A DNA stretch of 36,437 bases from Catenulispora sp. Lineage in GTDB: Bacteria > Actinomycetota > Actinomycetes > Streptomycetales > Catenulisporaceae. Numbering within the stretch: the stretch's first letter is position 1; each line of letters begins with the position of its first letter. The stretch covers positions 1-36,437 of the forward strand of contig JABFWL010000560.1 in the NCBI GenBank assembly GCA_013362315.1, in the 5' to 3' direction. Positions 1 to 6,148 of this stretch are shown here, one piece after another. The position numbers were made by a program, and so were the translations under genes. A model generated the notes under the pieces. That model made no database searches. It saw only the letters and a program-made list of their open reading frames with translations, and was not told the DNA's origin.

Positions 1-81
1 GGCCTGGCCGGCAACCTGGGCGGCCTCGGCCTGTCCGGCCTGCCGATCGGCGGCCTGGGCGGCCTGGCCCAATTCGGCTGA
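1..81 (+). CDS. C-terminal end of a Gly/Leu-rich protein (partial)
   Basis: Frame 1 is open from the window edge to TGA at 79-81 and encodes 26 residues, almost all Gly and Leu, ending in AQFG. Third codon positions are nearly all G or C, which fits real coding sequence here. Low-complexity Gly/Leu tails of this kind are common in actinobacterial secreted or surface proteins, but no domain is visible in this fragment. The start and main body lie outside the window, so no function is assigned. Confidence 0.5.
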   Translation, partial: GLAGNLGGLGLSGLPIGGLGGLAQFG

Positions 82-339
82 GCCTGGGCCTGCGCCCCGC
101 CCGCGGGCGGCCCGGAGCCGATCGGCGGGGCGACCCGGGCGAACCTTCGGCGGCCGCGACCCGTTCTGAGCAACGGATCCACAGATGGCGACGGCGGCCA
201 CCGACCCCACACCAGCTTTGCGACCCACGAACCCGGGCCGCCGACGCGCCGAAGCGGCGGCGGCTTGGATGCCACCCGTGCGATCAGGGCACGGACATAC
301 TCCGGCGGACAGCCGGTTCCGATAGGTGATTCTTTCCGG
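82..339. other. Gene-free stretch, no clear feature
   Basis: Between the end of the partial gene and the operon terminator at 340-380 I see no convincing coding sequence. Reading frames that cross it are extensions of antisense shadows. The only structure is a 14-bp perfect palindrome, CCGCCCGCGGGCGG at 97-110, 16 bases past the stop of the partial gene. It may act as a weak terminator, but it could also be chance in DNA this rich in G and C. Confidence 0.4.
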
Positions 340-380
340 CGGCCGCGCCGATCCCCCTTTCCGAGGGGATCGCGCGGCCG
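340..380 (-). terminator. Terminator hairpin of the afsQ-like operon
   Basis: CGGCCGCG (340-347) pairs with CGCGGCCG (373-380), and CGATCCCC (349-356) pairs with GGGGATCG (365-372). Only one base (348) is bulged, and the loop is 8 nt. The hairpin starts 16 bases past the lipoprotein stop on the minus strand, where an operon terminator is expected. It lacks a U-tract, as is usual in actinobacteria. Confidence 0.7.
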
Positions 381-396
381 TCGCGCTGTGCGCGGG

Positions 397-978
397 TCAG
401 TTTCCGCTCGGGACGGGGTTGGGCAGCGCGGCCGACATCTTCGAGTCCAGCGAGTTGCCCAGCAGATACAGGCAGTCCTGCCAACCCGTCCGACTGTCGG
501 GGAGCAGGAACTGGGTGGAGTTGTTGTTGGGGTCCGGATGGTCGATCCAGAACCGGTCGAAGGTGCACACCAACTGCAGCTGTGCGAAGGGGTGCAGGTA
601 GTCCGGGTAGAGCACGCGGTATTCGTGGGCGTTGCCGGTCTTCTGCAGGCGCAGGCCGAGCGGCACGAACGTGCTGATGTCCGCGCCGCACTCCTCCGAG
701 GTCGCCGCCGCGAGCATCGGCGCCAGATCGATGGCCGACTTCGGCGCGGCGGGGAGGTAGCAGGTGTACTCCTTCGGGAAGCTGCTGCCGGTGGGAAAGA
801 GAACCAGCTGCACCGGATACAGCTTCTCCGAGGGCAGTGACGAGGGTGGCTTGCTCGACTCCGCCACACTGAACGGTTCGACCTTGGAGACGTTCACCCC
901 CGTCGGCTGGACACCGCAGCCGGCGGCGGACAGGGCGAACCCGGCGGCCAGAACCGCGGTCGCGATAGCCCGCCTCAC
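397..978 (-). CDS. Secreted lipoprotein, third gene of the afsQ-like operon
   Basis: A 193-residue protein with a lipoprotein signal: basic MRR start, hydrophobic stretch, then a lipobox ending in Cys21 (SAAGC). The mature part is about 170 residues with several Cys (near C73, C97, C138, C168) and no domain I recognise. The GTG start lies in a 4-nt GTGA overlap with the kinase stop, so translation is coupled to the kinase. S. coelicolor, as I recall, also has a lipoprotein gene directly after afsQ2. By analogy with accessory lipoproteins of other sensor kinases (such as CseA), it may tune the kinase sensor at the outer membrane face. That role is inference; the lipoprotein call is firm. Confidence 0.85.
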   Translation of the reverse strand: MRRAIATAVLAAGFALSAAGCGVQPTGVNVSKVEPFSVAESSKPPSSLPSEKLYPVQLVLFPTGSSFPKEYTCYLPAAPKSAIDLAPMLAAATSEECGADISTFVPLGLRLQKTGNAHEYRVLYPDYLHPFAQLQLVCTFDRFWIDHPDPNNNSTQFLLPDSRTGWQDCLYLLGNSLDSKMSAALPNPVPSGN

Positions 979-2489
979 TCCTGGGCCGTCGCTTCCTGGA
1001 GCGGCAACCGCAGCGTGAACACGGCGCCGCCTTCGGGGTGGTTGCCGCCGCTGAGCTCGCCGCCGTGGATGTGGGCGTTCTCGTACGCGATCGACAGGCC
1101 CAGGCCGCTGCCCTCGGACCGGCCGCGCGCCTTGTCGGCCTTGTAGAAGCGCTCGAAGATGTGCTCCAAGGCGTCCTTCGGGATACCGGGTCCGTGGTCG
1201 CGGACTTGGAGGAACAGGTTCGGGCCGGACACCCCGATGGACAGCTCCACCGGTCCGTCGCCGCCGTGCTTGATCGCGTTGCCGACCATGTTCGCCACGA
1301 TCACGTCGATCCGGCGCTGGTCGACCGCGACCGCCATCTGCTCCGGCACGTTGAGGGTGACCCGCCCGGTCCAGCCCCGTGCGTCCAGGCAGCCGTGGAC
1401 CAGCGCCACCAGATCGACCTCCTCGCGCCGCAGTTCCGCGGTGCCCGCATCGAAACGTGAGACCTCCATCAGGTCCTCGACCAGCCGGGCCAGCCGCCGC
1501 GTCTCGTTGACGATCAGCTGCGCGGCCGGGGCGCTCTCGTCACCGACGTCCGTGGCCTCCTCCAGCAGGTCCGTCACCGCCGTCATCGCCGTCAGGGGCG
1601 TGCGCAGCTCGTGGGACACGTCGGCGACGAAGCGCCGGGAGGAGGCCTCCAGCGACCGCAGCTCGGCGATCGACCGCTCCAGGGCGTCGGCGGTCTCGTT
1701 GAAGGTGCGCGAGACGTCCGCCACCTCGTCGTTGCCCCGGACCTCGACCCGGGTGTCGAGCTTGCCGGCGCCGAGCCGCCGGGCGGCGATCCCCAGCCGG
1801 CGCAAGGGGAGCAGCACGCCGCGGGAGGCCAGCAGCCCCAGGGCCAGCGATATGGCGATGGCGATCCCCGAGGCGATGGCGGAGTTCTGCGCCAGCCGGT
1901 CCAGGTCCTCCTGCTGCGGGGCCAGGCTGACGAAGTCGTAGACCTCGATCCCGTTCGGCTGGACCGAGGTGCCGATGATCAGGTAGGGCACCCCGTTGAC
2001 CCGGGTGCGCTGCCATGCCACGGACTTCTTCGCGGCCGCCCGCAGATTCGGCGGCACCGAGTCGTAGCCGAGGGTGGGCTGGGTGGTGCCCGGCGTCATC
2101 TGGTCCCGGTAGAGGACCCAGTCGTTGCCTCCGGCGGTCGAGAGGTTGCCGGCGAGGTACACGAGGTTCGCGGGCGTCGAGGGCCGGGCGTTGCTCAGAT
2201 CCTTCAGGTTCTGGCTGATCGCCGCGTTGAACTGCTGCATCGACGTCTCGTTTATCCGCGTCATCAGCGACTGCCGCGTCAGCACGTAGGAAACGCCCGT
2301 CACCGCCGCCGACGTGAGCAGTGCCACCGCCGCGAACGCCGCCAGCAGCCGCATCCGCAAGCCCGTCAGCCGCAGCGGCCGGCGGTGCCGCTGCCGTTCG
2401 CGCTCCGCGCGCCGGGGCAGCTCCGGCCGCTTCGCCGCCTTCACCGGCTTGGCCGCCTTCGCCGTCTTCGGCGGCTTCGCCCTAAGCAC
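975..2489 (-). CDS. afsQ2: Membrane sensor histidine kinase, AfsQ2-like
   Basis: A 504-residue sensor kinase. In order: a Lys/Ala/Arg-rich cytoplasmic tail (1-45), TM1 (about 47-70), an extracytoplasmic sensor region (71-202), TM2 (203-227), HAMP (228-280), HisKA with phospho-acceptor His293 in VSHELRTPLT, and HATPase_c with N box (GNAIKHG), G1 box (DHGPGIP), F box (FERFYKAD) and G2 box (GSGLGLS). The GTG start overlaps the 3' end of the response-regulator gene by 8 nt. The expected reaction is ATP-dependent autophosphorylation and transfer to the partner regulator. The AfsQ2 assignment rests on gene order: regulator, kinase, lipoprotein, with a divergent SigE-family sigma factor. In S. coelicolor AfsQ1/Q2 links nitrogen supply to antibiotic production. 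The signal sensed here is unknown. Confidence 0.88.
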   Translation of the reverse strand: MLRAKPPKTAKAAKPVKAAKRPELPRRAERERQRHRRPLRLTGLRMRLLAAFAAVALLTSAAVTGVSYVLTRQSLMTRINETSMQQFNAAISQNLKDLSNARPSTPANLVYLAGNLSTAGGNDWVLYRDQMTPGTTQPTLGYDSVPPNLRAAAKKSVAWQRTRVNGVPYLIIGTSVQPNGIEVYDFVSLAPQQEDLDRLAQNSAIASGIAIAISLALGLLASRGVLLPLRRLGIAARRLGAGKLDTRVEVRGNDEVADVSRTFNETADALERSIAELRSLEASSRRFVADVSHELRTPLTAMTAVTDLLEEATDVGDESAPAAQLIVNETRRLARLVEDLMEVSRFDAGTAELRREEVDLVALVHGCLDARGWTGRVTLNVPEQMAVAVDQRRIDVIVANMVGNAIKHGGDGPVELSIGVSGPNLFLQVRDHGPGIPKDALEHIFERFYKADKARGRSEGSGLGLSIAYENAHIHGGELSGGNHPEGGAVFTLRLPLQEATAQE

Positions 2490-3168
2490 GCGGCGGATCC
2501 AAGCGATACCCGACCCCGCGCACCGTCTTGATCAGCGTCGGCTCGGCCGGGACGTCCTCCACCTTCGCGCGCAGCCGCTGCACGCACGCGTCGACCAGCC
2601 GCGAGTCGCCGAGATAGTCGTGCTCCCAGACCAGGCGCAGCAGCTGCTGCCGGGACAGCGCCTGGCCGGCGTGCCGGGAGAGCTCCATCACCAGCTTCAA
2701 CTCGGTCGGGGTCAACGGGATCGGCACCCCGCGCTTGCTCACCGTCATCGCCGAGCGGTCGACCGTCAGGTCGCCGTACACCGCCACGTCGGACGTCTCC
2801 CGCTCACCGCGGCGCAGCACGGCGCGGATCCGGGCGTCCAGGACGCGCGGCTGGACCGGTTTGACGACGTAGTCGTCGGCGCCGGACTCCAGGCCGACCA
2901 CCACGTCGATGTCGTCGCTGCGGGCGGTGAGCAGGATGATCGGCAGCTGCTCGGTGCGGCGGATCTGGCGGCAGACCTCGAAGCCGTCGACGCCGGGCAG
3001 CATCACGTCCAGGACGATCAGGTCCGGGCGCACGCTCTTGTAGGCGGCCAGTGCCTCCTCGCCGCTGGCGGCGGTCGCGACCTGGTGGCCCTGACGGGTC
3101 AGGGCGAGCTGGAGCGCCGTGCGGATGGCGGCGTCGTCTTCGACCAGGAGCAGGGACGGCATGGTCAC
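2482..3168 (-). CDS. afsQ1: OmpR/PhoB-family response regulator, AfsQ1-like
   Basis: A 228-residue response regulator. The receiver domain (5-120) has the acidic pair D11-D12, phospho-acceptor Asp54 (LIVLDVMLPG), Thr81 and Lys103. A C-terminal winged helix (about 130-225) of the OmpR/PhoB type has the usual LTPTELKLV and TVRGVGYRLD segments. The start taken is GTG at 3168; an ATG two codons downstream (3160-3162) is also possible. It is first in the operon and overlaps the kinase start by 8 nt. The divergent promoter region it shares with the sigma factor carries two candidate operators. Family membership is certain; the AfsQ1 identity rests on synteny. Confidence 0.9.
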   Translation of the reverse strand: MTMPSLLLVEDDAAIRTALQLALTRQGHQVATAASGEEALAAYKSVRPDLIVLDVMLPGVDGFEVCRQIRRTEQLPIILLTARSDDIDVVVGLESGADDYVVKPVQPRVLDARIRAVLRRGERETSDVAVYGDLTVDRSAMTVSKRGVPIPLTPTELKLVMELSRHAGQALSRQQLLRLVWEHDYLGDSRLVDACVQRLRAKVEDVPAEPTLIKTVRGVGYRLDPPRA

Positions 3169-3191
3169 ATTGTGCCTTGACCTGGGCGGCT

Positions 3192-3209
3192 CTCAGGAAG
3201 TCCTCAGGA
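3192..3209. promoter_or_regulatory. Tandem CTCAGGA repeat, candidate OmpR-type operator
   Basis: CTCAGGA occurs at 3192-3198 and again at 3203-3209, an exact 7-bp direct repeat spaced 11 bp start to start. OmpR/PhoB-family regulators typically bind two 7-bp direct repeats spaced 11 bp. The site lies in the 108-bp gap between the regulator gene and the divergent sigma factor, so autoregulation is plausible. The match is visible; binding is inferred. Confidence 0.45.
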
Positions 3210-3216
3210 TCGGGCT

Positions 3217-3232
3217 GTTGCACGGCTGTGAC
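3217..3232 (+). promoter_or_regulatory. GTTGC-N6-GTGAC, near match to AfsQ1 box
   Basis: The 16 bases read GTTGC-ACGGCT-GTGAC. As I recall, the AfsQ1 target in S. coelicolor is GTNAC-N6-GTNAC. This site fits except for one base in the left half (G for A). It lies 45 bp upstream of the sigma-factor start in the shared divergent promoter region, where AfsQ1 controls sigQ in Streptomyces. Confidence 0.45.
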
Positions 3233-3276
3233 ACGCCGGGGACGAAGCGCGGAAAGGCGGCCACAAGGCTTTTCCC

Positions 3277-3816
3277 ATGACCGCTCATGCTCCCGACGCC
3301 ATCGGGCCCCGCGACGACTTCTCGGAGTACGTCGCCGCGCGCCGGACGACGCTGCTGCGCGCGGCCTGCCAGCTGACGCCCAACCCCGCCGACGCCGAGG
3401 ACCTGCTCCAGGAAGGCCTGGTGAAGGTCTACGGAGCCTGGAACCGCATAGCCGACAAGCGAGTGGCGCACGCGTACGTGCGGCGCACCATGTCGAACCA
3501 CCAGATCTCGCAGTGGCGGCGGCACCGGGTCGAGGAGTATCCGGCCTCCGACGAGCTGCCGGACTCCCCGGTGTGGGATCCGGACACCGACCGTGTCGAG
3601 CTGCGTACCGTGCTGCACCGCGCGCTGGCCGCGCTGCCGCACCGGGACCGGCAGGTGCTGGCGCTGCGCTACTACGGCTCGTACACCGACTCCGAGATCG
3701 CCGAGCGGCTGGGCATGTCGATCGGTACCGTGAAATCCACGCTGTGGCGCGCGCTGCGCAAACTGCGCGAGAACGGCGCGGTCCGCACTCTGCACGCCGA
3801 CCTGGTCGCGGCCTGA
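3277..3816 (+). CDS. sigQ: ECF sigma factor of the SigE family, SigQ-like
   Basis: A 179-residue ECF sigma factor with only regions 2 and 4. Region 2 (about 14-82) includes NPADAEDLLQEGLVKVYGAW and the basic RRTMSNHQISQWRR helix. Region 4 (about 108-165) has the helix-turn-helix YTDSEIAERLGMSIGTVKST. It would direct RNA polymerase to a specific set of promoters. It diverges from the AfsQ1-like regulator, the arrangement of sigQ-afsQ1-afsQ2 in S. coelicolor. No anti-sigma factor gene is adjacent, as is usual for SigE-family factors, so control may be transcriptional through the regulator. Family call is strong; the sigQ name rests on synteny. Confidence 0.87.
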   Translation: MTAHAPDAIGPRDDFSEYVAARRTTLLRAACQLTPNPADAEDLLQEGLVKVYGAWNRIADKRVAHAYVRRTMSNHQISQWRRHRVEEYPASDELPDSPVWDPDTDRVELRTVLHRALAALPHRDRQVLALRYYGSYTDSEIAERLGMSIGTVKSTLWRALRKLRENGAVRTLHADLVAA

Positions 3817-3834
3817 GGTTTTGATTACGAGCCA

Positions 3835-3874
3835 ACGCCGATTCGGTAATCCCTTGGCAAAGCCAAATCGGCGT
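3835..3874 (+). terminator. Inverted repeat after sigQ, probable terminator
   Basis: ACGCCGATT (3835-3843) pairs with AATCGGCGT (3866-3874), and GG/CC continues the stem inside after one mismatch. A smaller hairpin, TTGGC-AAA-GCCAA, lies in the loop (3854-3866). It starts 18 bases after the sigma-factor stop and is less GC-rich than its surroundings. Terminator function is inferred from position. Confidence 0.5.
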
Positions 3875-3909
3875 CAATCGCCTGATTCCGCAACCACCTG
3901 AGGCGATTG
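3875..3909. promoter_or_regulatory. 9-bp inverted repeat upstream of the membrane-protein gene
   Basis: CAATCGCCT (3875-3883) and AGGCGATTG (3901-3909) form a perfect 9-bp inverted repeat with a 17-nt gap. The right arm overlaps a possible -35 (TTGTTG, 3907-3912), followed at 18-bp spacing by TATGGA (3931-3936), for the gene starting at 3985. It could be an operator or a second terminator arm of sigQ. I cannot decide between these from sequence alone. Confidence 0.35.
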
Positions 3910-3984
3910 TTGTTCCCGCACCCCTGGTTGTATGGAAGGCTGTCTGCCGAAGACTGACCGACTCACAGTTAGGGGCTAGAGGTC

Positions 3985-4782
3985 ATGCCTCCGATAGCTC
4001 AGCGCCTGCGCGAACCGGCGGCCTTTGTGCTGCTCGCGTTCGGCGCCATCAGCACGCTGTTCCACACCATCACGTTCCTGTTCGGGCCGGGCGAGGACGG
4101 GTTGAGCTTCTCGAACCGCGCCCTGCTCGGGGTCACGTTGCTGCTGAGCGTCGAGGTCACGGCCGCGCTCCTCGGCGCCGTGTGGCTGGCGCACGTGACC
4201 GGCCAGCTGAAGACCGCCAAGGTCATCACCCTGATCGCGCTGATCGCCATCGCCGCCGAGGACCTGTTCGGCGTGGTGGCTCTGTTCTCCTCCTTCGGCG
4301 CGGACGAGGCCCCCACCCCGGACGCGAACGGCGCGGCCTTCGGCAGCGGCTGGGGCAAGACCCAGAGCTTCTTCGTGTCGCTGGCCCAACTCGCCGTCGC
4401 CGGCATCGCCTCGTGGCTGATCCTGAACTACTTCCAGCAGCACAACCCGCGCCCGGTCCAGGGCTACGGCCAGCCGCCGCAGCAGCAGGGCCAGTGGGGC
4501 CAGCAGCCCGCGCCGCAGGGCCAGTGGGGCCCGCCGCCGCAGCAGCAGGCCCCGGCGCCGGCGCCGCAGGGTCAGTGGGGTCCGCCGCCGCAGCAGCAGG
4601 CCGCTCCGCCTCCGCAGCCGCAGTGGGGCCAGCCGCAGCCGCCGCAGCAGGACGCCGACTCGATGATGACGCAGGCGATTCCCACGGTGCCGCAGGCCGG
4701 CCAGCCGCAACAGCAGCAACAGCAACAGCCGCCGCAGCAGGGCGAGGGCGGTCTGCCGATCGGTAACTGGACGGCGGAGTAA
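3985..4782 (+). CDS. Four-helix membrane protein with Gln/Pro/Trp-rich tail
   Basis: A 265-residue protein of unknown function. The N-terminal 150 residues hold four predicted transmembrane helices (about 11-33, 46-69, 79-103, 127-148). The cytoplasmic tail from about 150 is low complexity: repeated PQGQWGPPPQQQ units, a Gln run near 240, and a short TEAWNGI-like end read here as GNWTAE. The ATG start follows TTAGGGGCTAGAGG, a plausible ribosome-binding region. The tail resembles Pro/Gln-rich tails of actinobacterial membrane proteins that interact with cell-division or signalling partners, but no named domain is visible. It stands alone between inverted repeats and a strong terminator. Its placement next to sigQ may be incidental. 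Confidence 0.78.
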   Translation: MPPIAQRLREPAAFVLLAFGAISTLFHTITFLFGPGEDGLSFSNRALLGVTLLLSVEVTAALLGAVWLAHVTGQLKTAKVITLIALIAIAAEDLFGVVALFSSFGADEAPTPDANGAAFGSGWGKTQSFFVSLAQLAVAGIASWLILNYFQQHNPRPVQGYGQPPQQQGQWGQQPAPQGQWGPPPQQQAPAPAPQGQWGPPPQQQAAPPPQPQWGQPQPPQQDADSMMTQAIPTVPQAGQPQQQQQQQPPQQGEGGLPIGNWTAE

Positions 4783-4816
4783 GCCCTCGACTGTAGTCGC
4801 AGGCAATAGATAGGCA

Positions 4817-4850
4817 GTAAAGGGGCCGGCCTTCGGGCCGGCCCCTTTAC
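4817..4850. terminator. Strong bidirectional terminator
   Basis: A perfect 15-bp stem (4817-4831 with 4836-4850) closed by a TTCG tetraloop, flanked by an A-run on one side and T-run on the other within the stem ends (GTAAAGG/CCTTTAC). It serves the membrane-protein gene from the left and the convergent small gene, whose stop begins at 4852-4854, from the right. Confidence 0.9.
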
Positions 4851-4851
4851 G

Positions 4852-5160
4852 TCACTTCAGCAAAGAAGCCACCACTGGCACGTCCTCCAGAGGCAGCCCA
4901 TTTCGCAATGGCTCTGTCACCGGAAACGTCGACACCTCTGTGCCGCCCACTGGTACCACAAGGTTGTTCGATAACAGATCGAGCGGCGTGCCGGCGAGCG
5001 GGTAAAGCGGCATGGCGGCCAGTCCCTTGCTCACCTTGCTCGCCTTGCTCGCCTCGCTCATCTCACCGGTGGCCCAGGCGGTGGGCGCGGCAGCCATCGC
5101 GTGGCCGGCCACAGCGGCTGCGCTCACTACGCAGGCTGCGATTCGGTGTTTTTCGGGCAT
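4852..5160 (-). CDS. Small secreted protein, unknown function
   Basis: A 102-residue protein with a typical Sec signal peptide: basic start (MPEKHR), hydrophobic core (IAACVVSAAAVAGHAMAAA), and a likely AxA cleavage near residues 28-31 (AWATG). The mature part is about 70 residues with a Lys/Ser/Ala segment (SEASKASKVSK) and a Leu/Val/Pro-rich end (PLAGTPLDLLSNNLVVPVG). No Cys remain in the mature part, so it is not a chaplin. The stop abuts the terminator at 4817-4850. Only 15 bases separate the start from the terminator of the upstream operon and no ribosome-binding site is visible, so the transcript may be leaderless with its promoter inside that hairpin. A real gene is likely on composition, but not certain. 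Confidence 0.55.
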   Translation of the reverse strand: MPEKHRIAACVVSAAAVAGHAMAAAPTAWATGEMSEASKASKVSKGLAAMPLYPLAGTPLDLLSNNLVVPVGGTEVSTFPVTEPLRNGLPLEDVPVVASLLK

Positions 5161-5175
5161 GCGCGCTCAACGAGA

Positions 5176-5208
5176 ACGGGTGCCCCACCGTTACGGCGGG
5201 GCACCCGT
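5176..5208 (-). terminator. Terminator of the deoC-ALDH operon
   Basis: ACGGGTGCCCC (5176-5186) pairs perfectly with GGGGCACCCGT (5198-5208). The inner CCG-TTA-CGG extends the stem after one mismatch. It lies 47 bases past the stop of the non-catalytic ALDH gene on the minus strand. Confidence 0.85.
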
Positions 5209-5254
5209 GCGATCAGCAGCCTGGCTTCTCCAGCAAGCGGCCTTCCAGCGAGCT

Positions 5255-6148
5255 CTAGATCCCGATCGGGTGCCAGACCGTCTTCGTCTCCAGGAACGGC
5301 TTCACCCGGGACAAGCCGGGGTCGGCTTCCCAGTCGTATCCGGCGCTCGGCCGCACGACCCGCTTCAAGTTCTCCGCAGCCGCGACTTCCAGGTCCCGCG
5401 CCAGCTCCGAACCGGCCTCGACACCGGCGAGGTCCAGCGCGTTCACGTCCAGGTGCGAGGCCAGCCACGGGGCGAGTTCCGCCGTCGAGCCGGTGAGGAT
5501 GTTCACCACGCCGCCGGGCAGGTCGGAGGTGGCCATCACCTCGCCGAGGGTGACTGCCGGCAGCCCGCAGGCGTCCGGCGCGACCGCGACCACGGCGTTG
5601 CCGCCGACGATCGCCGGGGCGATCACCGACGTCAGTCCGAGCAGCGTCGGCGTGGCCGGGGCGAGCAGCGCCACCACACCGGTCGGCTCCGGCGAGGAGA
5701 TGTTCCAGTACGGCCCGGCGACCGAGTTCGCGGCGCCGAGCACCTGGGAGAGCTTGTCGGACCACCCGGCGTACCAGACCCAGCGGTCGATGGCGGCGTC
5801 GACTTGGGCATGGGCCGCGTCCAGCTCCAGCCCTTCGACCTCTGCGATCTGGTGGGCGAACTGGTCGCGCCGCTCCTCCAGCATCTCCGCGATGCGGTAC
5901 AGGATCTGACCCCTGTTGTAAGCCGTCGCCTTGGCCCAGCCGGGCTGCGCGGCCCTGGCCGCCCGCACCGCGTCCCGCGCGTCCTTGCGGGACGCCTGAG
6001 CCGCGTTGGCGATGAACTCGCCGCTGGGAGCGGTCACCGGGTAGCTCCGTCCACTTTCCGAGCGCGGGAAGGCGCCGCCGATGTAGAGCTTGTACGTCTT
6101 GCGCACCGAGGAACGCGGCGCCGGTGCCACCGCAGGCTTCTTAGACAT
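5255..6148 (-). CDS. Non-catalytic aldehyde dehydrogenase-fold protein, ALDH16 C-domain-like
   Basis: A 297-residue ALDH homologue, much shorter than the usual 480-500. It keeps the N-terminal/NAD-binding region (about 17-245): LYIGGAF, a VVALLAPATPTLLGL segment where active enzymes have IPWNFP, and LPGGVVNILTG. It then jumps to a final FLETKTVWHPIGI strand. The whole catalytic domain with its Cys is absent, and the NAD-contacting Asn and Lys of PWN and KPAE are replaced. The ATG start overlaps the upstream ALDH stop by 8 nt, so the two are made together. In ALDH16 enzymes, as I recall, one chain carries a full ALDH unit followed by a shortened inactive one. This pair (477 + 297 residues) looks like that protein split in two. 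A structural or assembly role is inferred. Confidence 0.85.
   Translation of the reverse strand: MSKKPAVAPAPRSSVRKTYKLYIGGAFPRSESGRSYPVTAPSGEFIANAAQASRKDARDAVRAARAAQPGWAKATAYNRGQILYRIAEMLEERRDQFAHQIAEVEGLELDAAHAQVDAAIDRWVWYAGWSDKLSQVLGAANSVAGPYWNISSPEPTGVVALLAPATPTLLGLTSVIAPAIVGGNAVVAVAPDACGLPAVTLGEVMATSDLPGGVVNILTGSTAELAPWLASHLDVNALDLAGVEAGSELARDLEVAAAENLKRVVRPSAGYDWEADPGLSRVKPFLETKTVWHPIGI

Noticed and set aside
3976-4806. A 276-residue Leu/Arg-rich minus-strand frame opposite the Gln-rich membrane protein
   Set aside because: Leu/Arg repeats are the antisense reading of CAG/CCG codons. The plus strand has clean helices and a terminator at the right place.
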